From the NCBI GenBank assembly GCA_963761475.1, contig CAVXGT010000006.1, positions 248,001 to 312,000 of the forward strand: a stretch of 64,000 nt of DNA, given 5' to 3'. Positions 9,438 through 18,518 of this stretch are shown here, in pieces. Within the stretch, counting starts at the first letter, position 1. Every line of letters starts with the position of its first letter. Source of the stretch: Ga0077555 sp963761475. GTDB taxonomy: Bacteria > Pseudomonadota > Alphaproteobacteria > Rhizobiales > Hyphomicrobiaceae. The translations under genes were made by a program, and so were the position numbers. A model generated the notes under the pieces. That model saw only the letters and a program-made list of their open reading frames with translations, ran no database searches and was not told where the DNA came from.

Positions 9438-10748
9438 CTAGTTCTGTCCAACGCCCCGCTCCATGGGCAATCGCCCCCAGATCGGCGCTCGTGTGATGCG
9501 CACCAGTTGTTCCGTCGCCAGCAGGCGGGTGTCGGCTAGGCTTGCGAGTAGAGCCAGTCCGAGGCCCAGAATGAGGCCAACCGCAACGGCGCCGGCAACA
9601 ATTACGCTGCGCCTGAGGTTGGGCAATTCGGGGTCCTTCGGCGGATCGATGATGGTGATCTGCTCCGGCGCCCTCAGGATCTGGAATTTGCTGGCCGAAG
9701 CCCGGTTGCCGAACCGTTGCTCAGCCTGCGCCAGACGTTCCCGCGCGGTCTGGACGGAACTCTGCAGCTCCGAGCGCTCGCGCGCAATCTTGATGGTCTC
9801 AGCCGCCGATTGGCCAGCCGGCGCCAGCGCCGCCACCAGCGCATTGATCTCCTGGCTGCGCTCTTCATGCTGCTTTTCAAGGACCTGCAGCGTCAGCAGT
9901 CGATTGAGCTGGTCCTGGGCGATTTTGACGTCCATGCGCCCGGCATCGTTGCGCGACCCGAACTGGGCGATCCGCGCGCGTGCGGCATCGATACTGGCGC
10001 TGAGCTCGGCGGTCTGGCCCGATGCAAGGTTCAGAGCCGTGCGTTGGGTCTCGATTTCCGACTGCGCCTTCTCGTGCTCGGCTCTGAGGTTTGCAAGCTT
10101 CTTTGCGTCCGGATCGCTCGAGTTGCCGCCGGCCACCGCCTTGGCGCGGTAGCGTTCGGTGAATTCGGCAAACTCCTTTTCGGCTTGCGAAAGTTGCTCA
10201 CGCCGCCGCTCGACGATGATCTGCGGTGCGGTGACGATCACGTCCTCGGGCGACATGAGGCTTTCCAGCAACCTTGCCGTCACCGCCTCGAGCGTTCGCC
10301 CGAGGCCTTCCGCCTTGGCCCCTTTCAGGCGCACCTCGATGATTTCGCTGCTGTGATTGGACATCGACAGCGAGTCCTGAAAGTCGGTCACGGCCTGCGA
10401 CCATTCCTTCGGCGTCATCGGACCCTTGTCGCGGTTGAGCTCCTTGATCACCGGGCGCAAGATGTGCTCGCTCTTGAGCAGGGCCTGCAGGCCGTTCAGC
10501 CGGTCCTGAGTGTGGAACGGCTGGATCGGCGTCTGATTGATGGCAAGCGGCCCCCCGTTCGCTTCCTGCAGCAGCAGCAGCGTGGTCGCCACGTAGCTGC
10601 GCGGCAGCAGATAGCTGAGTGCGATGCCGATCGGAAGGCTGACCAGAAGCGGCACGATCATCAAGTAGCGTCTGATCCAGAGCGCACTCAAAAGGCGCTG
10701 GAGCGAGCGGGCGAAACTCGGCCTGGTCGATGCGTTGGCGTCTGACAT
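9438..10748 (-). CDS. Wzz/GumC-type polysaccharide chain-length determinant
   Basis: This is a 436-residue polysaccharide co-polymerase that would set polymer length with Wzy and contact the ExoF-like export protein. It has an N-terminal transmembrane helix near residues 27-46. A long periplasmic region follows, rich in predicted coiled coil (about 180-340, with many E/Q/R heptads). A second transmembrane helix lies near 385-408, just after a Pro-rich stretch (IIDPPKDPELP), as is typical of the family. There is no cytoplasmic kinase domain. A separate, degenerate kinase-like protein is encoded at 21440-22147, so the ExoP-type fusion is split here. It is the last gene of the minus-strand set that begins at 18230, and is separated from wzy by about 130 bases. 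Confidence 0.88.
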   Translation of the reverse strand: MSDANASTRPSFARSLQRLLSALWIRRYLMIVPLLVSLPIGIALSYLLPRSYVATTLLLLQEANGGPLAINQTPIQPFHTQDRLNGLQALLKSEHILRPVIKELNRDKGPMTPKEWSQAVTDFQDSLSMSNHSSEIIEVRLKGAKAEGLGRTLEAVTARLLESLMSPEDVIVTAPQIIVERRREQLSQAEKEFAEFTERYRAKAVAGGNSSDPDAKKLANLRAEHEKAQSEIETQRTALNLASGQTAELSASIDAARARIAQFGSRNDAGRMDVKIAQDQLNRLLTLQVLEKQHEERSQEINALVAALAPAGQSAAETIKIARERSELQSSVQTARERLAQAEQRFGNRASASKFQILRAPEQITIIDPPKDPELPNLRRSVIVAGAVAVGLILGLGLALLASLADTRLLATEQLVRITRAPIWGRLPMERGVGQN

Positions 10749-10878
10749 GGGATCTCGTAATCCGTTTGTACTAGAGGAGGGTGATTGTAGCCGAATGACG
10801 ATCAGGTAACGGGCGGGTCTGTGTCAGGCTCCGGGAGCCGCCGGACGCGCCCGTAAGGGGGAGGTGGGGTGAGCGCCA

Positions 10879-12354
10879 TCATGGTGATGCGCCTCTGACC
10901 CTGGGGGCGGTAGCGGCAGCGGCGGCGGCAGGTGCGCTTCGGATTGGCCCGCCAGCGTCTCTCCCCGCAGCCTCCGAACCATCGACAGCATGTGCTCGCC
11001 CGTCGACATGGATCCGGAGTGCTACGCCGAGCGCGACAATCGTATAGAGCGGCCAGGACGCGTGCTGGCCCAGAAAACTGCCGCCCACGCAGAAGGTGAT
11101 CAGGCTCGCCTTGAGCCCGAGCGACAACGCCTGCATGAGCGGCGGCGCCCTCTGTTGCTCCAACTGGTTTTTGCAGTACTGGATCGAGAGGATGGCATGG
11201 CCGATCATGTAGAGCAGGGCGACGAGGCCAGGAATGCCGAGCTCGCCGAGCATGCCGAACCAGGTGCTGTGCGGCGCCAGGTCCTTCTGCACCCAAACGG
11301 GCGTGTAGAAATAGAAGGCGCTGGAGAACGCTGACAGTCCGACTCCCGTCAGTGGCCGATGCAAGGCCATATTGAGGGCTGCTGTCCAAACGACTGTCCG
11401 CAGATAGCTCGACTGGTCGATGCCGCTTTCCGACAACTCGTCGAAGCCGCCGGATTTGCGTCCGGCAATGCCCATCACCACGAACAGCAGCACCGCCAGC
11501 GCGGCCACGATGGCGATCACCGCGTTGCGTGATCGGATTCGGTGCAGGCCAACCACCGCAATGCCGGCAAGCACGGCGAGCAGTCCGCCACGACTTTGTG
11601 TTGCGATGATGCCGAGCATGGTCGTCATCGTCGTCACCGCCGCCAGCACTTTCAAGGCCGGGCTTGTCCGGTAGACGAGGATCGCCAGCGCCATACTGAA
11701 CGGACACATCAGCGCCAGTGCGAGGTCGTTGGGGTCGGCCAGCGGCGAATGCAGCGCCCGCCCGATCGTCACCCGTGTCCCTTCCACGAGATCGATGCCA
11801 TTGGCCTTGTTGTAAAGTGCCACCAGCCCGATCAACGTGCCGCAAACCAGCGTCGTTACGGTGAAGCGCGCAAAGTCCACCTGCCGCCGCAGGATCCAGG
11901 CGAGCGCAAACGAAGCCGCAATCACCTTCCAGAAAACATCGAGGATGAATTCGAACGTCTTCGGTCGATCGATCGCGAGCGGCAGCCCCAGGATCGAGAG
12001 CACGAGGATGATCAGCATCGCCCAGAGTTCAGGGCGCCATACGGCCTTATAGCCCCGTGAAATCATGACATGCCAAACCAGCGCCCCGAGCGCCATCGCG
12101 CCGAATGCAAGTGGCAGATGCAGCGGGAGCAGAAAGGTGAATGCGTCCGCCAGCCGGTATTGCGACAGCGCCATGAAGGCGATGATCCAGGTCGCCGGAT
12201 AGACGATGATCAGCCAAACCACCAGCGGCGCGGCCCCGAGCAACGCGGCAAGCGGCTGCAGCACGGCGATGCCGGCGAGCGCCATGGCGGAGCCGAGCGC
12301 CAGCATCACCTGGTTGCGCGCACTGTCTGCTCGAGAGGCAAGGGAACTGAGCAC
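10879..12354 (-). CDS. O-antigen ligase/polymerase family protein (Wzy-like)
   Basis: The 491-residue protein is almost wholly hydrophobic, with about ten to twelve transmembrane segments and one large loop around residues 290-350. This is the layout of Wzy polymerases and WaaL ligases. The motif QSRGGLLAVLAGIA (near 252) resembles the conserved Wzy_C region. In a locus holding Wzx, Wzz and an outer-membrane exporter, polymerase is the most economical reading; ligase cannot be excluded. The start lies five bases after the stop of the upstream gene, so the two are surely cotranscribed. The C-terminus is a Gly/Ala/Pro-rich cytoplasmic tail. Confidence 0.85.
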   Translation of the reverse strand: MLSSLASRADSARNQVMLALGSAMALAGIAVLQPLAALLGAAPLVVWLIIVYPATWIIAFMALSQYRLADAFTFLLPLHLPLAFGAMALGALVWHVMISRGYKAVWRPELWAMLIILVLSILGLPLAIDRPKTFEFILDVFWKVIAASFALAWILRRQVDFARFTVTTLVCGTLIGLVALYNKANGIDLVEGTRVTIGRALHSPLADPNDLALALMCPFSMALAILVYRTSPALKVLAAVTTMTTMLGIIATQSRGGLLAVLAGIAVVGLHRIRSRNAVIAIVAALAVLLFVVMGIAGRKSGGFDELSESGIDQSSYLRTVVWTAALNMALHRPLTGVGLSAFSSAFYFYTPVWVQKDLAPHSTWFGMLGELGIPGLVALLYMIGHAILSIQYCKNQLEQQRAPPLMQALSLGLKASLITFCVGGSFLGQHASWPLYTIVALGVALRIHVDGRAHAVDGSEAAGRDAGGPIRSAPAAAAAATAPRVRGASP

Positions 12355-12359
12355 TGGTC

Positions 12360-15300
12360 TTATCTCCCTTTGGCCGCCGGGCCCGGTAATGGCTCGCTGT
12401 ATCCCAACGCGCGGATCAGCCGGTTAACCTCGAGCCGCACGCTGTCGAGTTCGGCTTCCGTCCAAGGCCGTGGAGCGGTATGCCCAACCTGAGTGCGGCG
12501 CTCGAGATCGGCGAGGAAGGCCTTGGCGTTAACCTTCGCCGGGCCGTCCGCCGCAGCCCCGATCGCACGCTCCAATGCAAGTATCGTGCGGTAGTCGGTG
12601 ACGCCGACCCGATAGAGGGCAAAATCGACAGCGGGCCTGAGCCGTCCGTCCGGATGGACGAACACTGCCACGTATTCCTCTTCCCGGCCGTCGAGCCCGT
12701 ACCAGGGGTCCGCGTGAACCGAGCTGAAGGCGAACATCATGTGCCCGCGACAGCCGAGCTGACGCATCTTGTAGAGGTAGAAGCCGCGCTCGAAGCGCGA
12801 GAACCGATTGTAGAGCGAGCATTCGCTCCCCGATTTCACGATCCGCTCGACAGTGGCCGCATTGTGGTGGGCGATGTAGAGCCGGTCGACGGCACCGGCC
12901 AGCGCCGCCGTCTCCTCGTCGCCCTTTACGAAGCTTGTGAAAACGGCCGTTTTCGCCTCCGGCGCAGCCGTCTTGATGGCCCGCGCCATTTCGATCGACC
13001 GCTGCACGTTCTCGCCTCTGGGCTCGTCGCCGACCACCAGGCGCAGCTCCGGCCAACCCTCCGCCTTCCCGTGTCGCGTGATTGCGCCGAGCACATCCTT
13101 GAGCACGACGTTGAACGGCCTGTTCAGAGCTCCACGCGTGTCAATCGGCGCATAGGGTTGGAGCGCGCCGCCGAGCTGCAGGCCCGAATAGGTCAGCACG
13201 TCACCTTTGAAGGCGCGCCGGACCGCTGCCATCGATGTGTCGGCAAGCGCGAAGTCGATCAGCGGCACGCCCGCGCGATAGCCGTTCACGATCAGGTTGG
13301 AAAGGCCGCCGGAGGCCGCCGTCATGCCCCACTTGCGCAGTAGCTTGACGGAAGCATCGAGCTCCTTGATGCGCCGCTCCGCGAGCTCAGGATAGTTGGC
13401 CCCCGGATAGGACGGTGCGACGCCAAGATAGCCGATCGGGATGTCGGCTTCGGGCAGCGACCACGGCAGTACCTCGGCAACAACCGGCAGCGTGCGTGTA
13501 GAGCCGTCGCCGAACCGTAAATCCAAAGTGCCATCGATCCTGCCGGCCGGCGCAGTCAGAGGCGCTTCGACGTCGAACCAAAGCGTGCGTGCCACCCCCG
13601 GAGCCAGCACCAGCGGCGTCTCTGCGTCCGCTTCGAGCGGATCGAGAACGCGCGGCACGCTCATGTAGATGCTGCCGTCTTCCGTCTGCCGCTTGGCCCG
13701 GTAACGGATCACCCGCGGCGTAATGCCAAGGCCTTTCAGTGTGAGCCGCGCGCCCACCAGCGTCATCCTGGTTTGCGCCCGCAAAGAGACCGTCAGCGGC
13801 TCGATCTGGCCACGCGCCAACTCGATCCCGAGGCGGGAGACGACTTCGTTGGGACCCGGCCGGTCGCTAGCTTGGACGGGCACTCCAACGGGCCGGTGGA
13901 ACACCTCCAGTGCCGCAGCGCCCGTCTTTGTCTCGGCCGTCTCAAAATTGGCAGCGGGCTGCAGCGGCAGCAGTTGGCGGTATTCGCCGTTGAACTGCCG
14001 CTCGCGCCGCTGCGCCAGATCCCGCAGGAACGCCTGCCCATTCTTGGCGCGCGTCGTGGGATAGACGACCACCGCCGATAGGGCATTGGCGTAGGGATCG
14101 CCCGAGCTCTTGAACCGAATGGTGAGGCGCCCGTCCGTTACCCGCGCCTGGTAGATCTGCGGGTGGTAGCGTGCCTCGACGTAGCGTTTCCAGATGTCGC
14201 TTCCCGGCAGATCCTCGTCGCTGGCATGGCGAAGGTAGCGCTTGAGGAAGTCCTGATAGCTCGGAGTCTCCGTGTGCACCACCTGCTCCTGGATCAGCAG
14301 GTTGCGCGATCGATAGCTCGGATAATACTCCCAGTAGCCGGGGTCTTCGAGCATCAGCCAGACCGTGTAGTCGCCGTTCGGCAGGTCGAATTGCAGTCCA
14401 CCGCCGGTAAACGAGATCCAGTCGCGATAGAGATTGTCGGGGTGGCGCCGATCCTCGCTGCGCGCGACGGCGGAGCCCGGGATGATTCCCCAGCCGCGTT
14501 CGGGTCGGTAGATGTGGGCCGGTGTGAACTGGCTGAAGCCGGTCATGACCGGTCCCGACCCAGGCCCAGCATCCAGCGCGATCAACTCGTCAAATCCGCT
14601 GGTGATCGGTGGATCGGCCTCGAGGCGGAAATTATCGACCGTGAGATCCGTCTTTGTCTCGGAGATGGCGAGCACTCTGACGTTCTTGAGATCGAGCCGG
14701 CGCCGGTCGCCGATCACGCTTTTTTCGCCGACATGGGTCTGCAGCGGCACCTCGATCGTCGAAGTGCCGGGCGCGGCGAAGGTGTACCAGTTGACCCTTT
14801 CCCAGTAGCCGTTCGTCTTGTCGTCCCAGATCTGTACGTTGAGCGGCTCGGGCCCCGGCGACGGATTGCGGACGTCCAGTCGCAGCCAGTCATAGCTCGA
14901 CCAGTCGCTGGGCAGCCCGCTCTTGCTGCGGGCGGAAATGTAGCTGCCGGCCGTCACGATCGCCGATTTGGCTCCGCTGATGGCCTCGCTCGTCAGCCGG
15001 GTGCCGAAGTCGAACGGGTTCCGCGTTTCGAAATCGGCAAGGTTCAGCGGCGCTTTCGGTGGCCCGGAACGCACTGCCGAGGGGCGACGTCCGGCCTTCC
15101 CCAGTCGCTCACACAACGCATGGCGGCTCTGATAGCTCCCCCGGCAATAGCCGCCCAGCACCCAGTCCGCGTCTGTCACCGGCGGATCGAAGGTGAGGGG
15201 CCTGTCGGTCTCGGAAAAGGCGAAGCGGTCGGCAAGCTTGGGGCAACCCGCGACTTTTTCGAGCGTCACATCGTCGAAGAAGATGCGGCCGCTGCCGTAG

Positions 15301-15833
15301 TTGAAGAGGTAGACCGAGGTTTTCCCGGGTTGGCGGACGGTGAACGTATACTGGAAGTATCGCCAGCCAGTGTCGCCGGTCAGCACGCGATGTGTGGTGT
15401 TCTGTCCATCCGCCTGGATGACGTGAATAGCGCCCGAAAGCTTCGAGGCGTTGCCGATGGCGCCAAATGCGGCAGCCTTGCCGCTGAGGATATAGGAGCA
15501 GGCTGGCAGCTCCGGCTGCTGGAATACTGCCTGCTTGGCGATGCCATCGCCGAAGATCATCACGGAACGGCGCCCTTCGAAAGCTGCCGCCTCCGTCGTC
15601 TCGATCTGCCCGGAACCTTCCCAGGCATAGGCCGTCCAACCCGGAACCTTGTCCTTGCCGGTCTGCTCCATGTTGCCGTTGGCAAGCAGGTTCTGGGCCT
15701 GCGCCTGCGCTGCCCAGACGAGAGCAAGGCTGAGCCAGCCCAGCAGTACCACCATCAAAGCAGGCACCGCCGCGGCAGGCCGGCGCGCGTGCGACGGGAG
15801 GCAATACGCGCTGGCGTCAGGGCGACGGGGCAT
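12360..15833 (-). CDS. Large secreted carbohydrate-binding, GH123/DUF4091-like protein
   Basis: The 1157-residue protein has a signal peptide (hydrophobic VPALMVVLLGWLSLALVW, then AQAQAQ). A jelly-roll-like region at about 45-195 begins NLLANGNMEQTG, in the style of carbohydrate-binding modules. A second beta-rich region is near 250-560. The C-terminal part resembles DUF4091 / glycoside hydrolase family 123, including an Asp-Glu pair in VGDEPRG near residue 935, where GH123 enzymes carry their catalytic pair. It would act outside the cytoplasm, trimming or binding the polymer made by this locus. The 17-base overlap with the preceding glycosyltransferase gene and the five-base gap to wzy place it firmly in the operon. 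The family match is moderate; the substrate is unknown. Confidence 0.78.
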   Translation of the reverse strand: MPRRPDASAYCLPSHARRPAAAVPALMVVLLGWLSLALVWAAQAQAQNLLANGNMEQTGKDKVPGWTAYAWEGSGQIETTEAAAFEGRRSVMIFGDGIAKQAVFQQPELPACSYILSGKAAAFGAIGNASKLSGAIHVIQADGQNTTHRVLTGDTGWRYFQYTFTVRQPGKTSVYLFNYGSGRIFFDDVTLEKVAGCPKLADRFAFSETDRPLTFDPPVTDADWVLGGYCRGSYQSRHALCERLGKAGRRPSAVRSGPPKAPLNLADFETRNPFDFGTRLTSEAISGAKSAIVTAGSYISARSKSGLPSDWSSYDWLRLDVRNPSPGPEPLNVQIWDDKTNGYWERVNWYTFAAPGTSTIEVPLQTHVGEKSVIGDRRRLDLKNVRVLAISETKTDLTVDNFRLEADPPITSGFDELIALDAGPGSGPVMTGFSQFTPAHIYRPERGWGIIPGSAVARSEDRRHPDNLYRDWISFTGGGLQFDLPNGDYTVWLMLEDPGYWEYYPSYRSRNLLIQEQVVHTETPSYQDFLKRYLRHASDEDLPGSDIWKRYVEARYHPQIYQARVTDGRLTIRFKSSGDPYANALSAVVVYPTTRAKNGQAFLRDLAQRRERQFNGEYRQLLPLQPAANFETAETKTGAAALEVFHRPVGVPVQASDRPGPNEVVSRLGIELARGQIEPLTVSLRAQTRMTLVGARLTLKGLGITPRVIRYRAKRQTEDGSIYMSVPRVLDPLEADAETPLVLAPGVARTLWFDVEAPLTAPAGRIDGTLDLRFGDGSTRTLPVVAEVLPWSLPEADIPIGYLGVAPSYPGANYPELAERRIKELDASVKLLRKWGMTAASGGLSNLIVNGYRAGVPLIDFALADTSMAAVRRAFKGDVLTYSGLQLGGALQPYAPIDTRGALNRPFNVVLKDVLGAITRHGKAEGWPELRLVVGDEPRGENVQRSIEMARAIKTAAPEAKTAVFTSFVKGDEETAALAGAVDRLYIAHHNAATVERIVKSGSECSLYNRFSRFERGFYLYKMRQLGCRGHMMFAFSSVHADPWYGLDGREEEYVAVFVHPDGRLRPAVDFALYRVGVTDYRTILALERAIGAAADGPAKVNAKAFLADLERRTQVGHTAPRPWTEAELDSVRLEVNRLIRALGYSEPLPGPAAKGR

Positions 15834-17013
15834 CTGACGCTCCAGGTTGCCAATGCTTGAGCCTCACGCCGGCCATTACCTGCAGGGCACCGATCATCGA
15901 GGCGAAGTGGCCTTCGACCAGATAGCCGAGCCAGGCGAGCAGCCGGGGCGTTGAGGGATGCCTGATGACGATCACCGCGGTGGCGACGATCAAGGTCGCC
16001 AGCTCCAGGCCCAGGAGCCAGCCGAAGAAAACCGATCCCTGCACCGCCAACGCCAGTGTCGCAAGCACCGTCGCAATGGCGATGAATGGCATGAAAGGAC
16101 GCGAACCCTTGCCAGATAGGAACGTGAATGCGAGCCAAGGCCGGCGCGGATCGGCAAGCCGCCAAAGTCGAACAGCCTGCTGCAGGTTGCCGGCACCGAT
16201 GCGCACCCGCCGGCGGAACTCCTGGTCCGACTGGGTCTGCTCGAGCTCGACGCCAACGATAGAGCGGTCGTAGATGCCCTTGCTGCCCCGGGCGATGATA
16301 CTCATCGGCAGGATGAAGTCGTCGTTGATGGTGTCGGCCGGCATCGGTTTCCAGAGCGAACGGCGGATGAAGTAGAGCGCGCCGTGTCCACCCATGGGGG
16401 AATCGAGCGTGGCTTCATCGAAGCGCAGTTGCGTCTGGTAGAGGGTGTAGACGCGTTCCCCCTCGCTGCCGGCATCCTTGAGCGTGTAGGTCGCAAACAC
16501 AACGCCCACGCTCGGGTCGACGAACTGCGCCGCCGCCCGTCGCAACGCATGTGCCCCCGCCGTCGTCGACGCGTCTGTCAGCGCAATGAGATCGCTCTCG
16601 CTCGCTTCCGCGATGCATTGGTTGAGAACGGCCACCTTGCCGCGGTTGCGCTCGAAAACGCGCAGCTCGATCGTGCTTTGGTTGCCGAGACTCTGCAGTG
16701 CAGCCTCGGCGCGCTCACGCGTGCGGTCGGTGCTGCCGTCCAGCGCAACCACGATGCGCAGTTTGTCCCGCGGATAATCGAGGCTGGCGAGATCGCGGAT
16801 CTTCTCGGCAATATAAGCTTCTTCGTTATAGGCCGGCACGATCACGGTGAAATGCGGCAACTCGCTGTCTGCCAACGTCGGCAACGGGCGTTTGGCATCC
16901 TGGCGACGCTTGCGCTCGGCCAGCCGGTTGACCAGGGCCGGATAGACGAAGTGATGATAGACGATCACCACGCCCGACAGGAAGATGAAGGCCTCGAGCA
17001 GGTAGGTCGTCAT
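15817..17013 (-). CDS. Membrane glycosyltransferase family 2
   Basis: This 398-residue GT-A enzyme has an N-terminal transmembrane helix, a catalytic domain beginning VIVPAYNEEAYIAEKI (near 54), the donor-binding Asp in ALDGSTDRT (near 95), and a second Asp motif, ALTDASTT (near 146). A QEFRRRVRIGAGNLQQ segment resembles the acceptor-side QxxRW region of processive synthases. Several C-terminal transmembrane helices follow. It would add a sugar to the lipid-linked repeat unit at the inner membrane face. The start overlaps the stop of the upstream glycosyltransferase by four bases (ATGA). Confidence 0.88.
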   Translation of the reverse strand: MTTYLLEAFIFLSGVVIVYHHFVYPALVNRLAERKRRQDAKRPLPTLADSELPHFTVIVPAYNEEAYIAEKIRDLASLDYPRDKLRIVVALDGSTDRTRERAEAALQSLGNQSTIELRVFERNRGKVAVLNQCIAEASESDLIALTDASTTAGAHALRRAAAQFVDPSVGVVFATYTLKDAGSEGERVYTLYQTQLRFDEATLDSPMGGHGALYFIRRSLWKPMPADTINDDFILPMSIIARGSKGIYDRSIVGVELEQTQSDQEFRRRVRIGAGNLQQAVRLWRLADPRRPWLAFTFLSGKGSRPFMPFIAIATVLATLALAVQGSVFFGWLLGLELATLIVATAVIVIRHPSTPRLLAWLGYLVEGHFASMIGALQVMAGVRLKHWQPGASDAPSP

Positions 17014-18230
17014 CGCCGGGCCTCCACGAGTGCTGCGAGCGCGCGCTTGGTCGCATCAAGCGAGAAGCACTCGACCACGTGGCCGCGTATCGTCGCCGGG
17101 TCATGCGTGCTAGAAAGCACGGACCTGACCGCCGAGGCGATGGCGTCGGGCTCGCCCGCTGCCACCAGTTGCCCACTGCCAGCCGGCATGGCGCGCGCCA
17201 CGCCACCGACGTTGCTTGCCACGACTGGGAGGCCGCAAGCCTGTGCCTCCAGCAGCGCCCGCGGCAGTCCCTCGGCCAGCGACGGCAGGCAAAAGACGTC
17301 GAACGCCGGCACAATAACTTCTGGGTCGGAGCGCATACCAAGAAAATGAACGCGCCCTCTTAGGCCGGCCTCTTGGGCCTGCGCCTCCAATGCGCGCCGT
17401 TCAGGCCCGTCGCCGACCAGCACCACGTGGATGTCGTCCTCGAGTTGTTCAAGGGCAGCAAGCAGGAAGCGATGGCCTTTGACTTCGGCCAGCCGGCCGA
17501 CGCTGCCGATGATCGGGGCGTCGATTGGCAGCCCGAGCTTGGCGCGCGAAGAGCGGCGATCCGCGGGCTTGTGGCGACTGATGTCGATGCCGGGGGGAAT
17601 GACGGTGAACTGGGCACCCGGCAGGAACTCGTGGACACGGGCCACGATCTCCTCCGACACGGCGACACGGCTTGGCCGTACCAACCGTTCGCAGACCTTC
17701 GCAATCGTCCTGTGCTTCGGATTGTCGTAGTGCCAGGCGTCATGCTCGATGTGGATGACGCGGGGCACGCCGGCAATGCGGGCAGCAACCCCGCCGTGCA
17801 GCAGAGGCCCGATGTGATGCGCGATCACCGCCTGCGGCCGCACTTGCCGCAGAAACCTGATCATGCCGCGCAGTACGGCGAAGTGGCTTTGCTCCCCTTG
17901 GCCTGCGCAATAGATCTGCTCCGAGATGGCATCGAGTGCGGGCCACGACTGCAGCAGGTCGGCCTTGTCGCCTGCAAGACTGACAATCGACCCGCCCAAC
18001 AGGCGATCGCCGACAAGGTCGAGCGCCATAGTCTCGATCCCGCCCGGGCTCATCCGATTGACGATCTGCACCACGCCGGACCTGGCCCTAGCTGTCGTCA
18101 TAGATCCTGTCCGAAGTGGTCGCTGGGTGCCCTGAAGCGTGGATGTCATGGCTATGCCGGATCTGAATGGCCGAAAATTCTGATCGGCGTTTCGGGTCAC
18201 TCCGCCTTTGCTCTCTTTCAATCTGGACAC
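17010..18230 (-). CDS. Glycosyltransferase family 4
   Basis: This is a GT-B retaining glycosyltransferase. The N-terminal half holds a glycosyltransferase-4 motif (NRMSPGGIETMALDL) and the C-terminal half the nucleotide-sugar site with the E-x7-E pattern (EGLPRALLEAQACGLPVVAS). It is the first gene of the minus-strand exopolysaccharide operon. The GTG at 18230 gives 406 residues, but the conserved fold begins only around residue 50. The ATG at 18149 or 18101 may be the true start; none has a strong ribosome site. The 288 bases between it and the divergent gene at 18519 must contain both promoters. Sugar and linkage cannot be predicted. Confidence 0.87.
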   Translation of the reverse strand: MSRLKESKGGVTRNADQNFRPFRSGIAMTSTLQGTQRPLRTGSMTTARARSGVVQIVNRMSPGGIETMALDLVGDRLLGGSIVSLAGDKADLLQSWPALDAISEQIYCAGQGEQSHFAVLRGMIRFLRQVRPQAVIAHHIGPLLHGGVAARIAGVPRVIHIEHDAWHYDNPKHRTIAKVCERLVRPSRVAVSEEIVARVHEFLPGAQFTVIPPGIDISRHKPADRRSSRAKLGLPIDAPIIGSVGRLAEVKGHRFLLAALEQLEDDIHVVLVGDGPERRALEAQAQEAGLRGRVHFLGMRSDPEVIVPAFDVFCLPSLAEGLPRALLEAQACGLPVVASNVGGVARAMPAGSGQLVAAGEPDAIASAVRSVLSSTHDPATIRGHVVECFSLDATKRALAALVEARR

Positions 18231-18518
18231 AACCTTCAGGTCAACATGGGGCAGGTCTGAGGATTAACGCCTAACTCTCACCGTAAAAAAACACCAGCGG
18301 ATCGTCTGGAGCAACGCCCTGATGGTTTCCGCGATCCGCGCACGGCGCAGTTCGGTTATCGGGATTGGCCGAAGTTTCTGCGCTAATTATGACGAGCGAC
18401 TCGCCTTGTGGGTGCCGTAGATCTGGCTTAACTCATGGTGCAGACAACCATCTCAAGGGGCCGCTTTGGATGGGTTTTAGCTTGAAAAACAGCGAAGTGT
18501 GACAACCGGAGGAGACGC

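Noticed and set aside
9100..9451. Short open frames between wzz and the NRPS
   Set aside because: No start signal, no family and no coding pattern; treated as intergenic.
14163..15860. 565-residue plus-strand open frame
   Set aside because: Antisense to the signal-peptide-bearing GH123-like gene, with Arg/Gly/Ala-rich composition and no motif.
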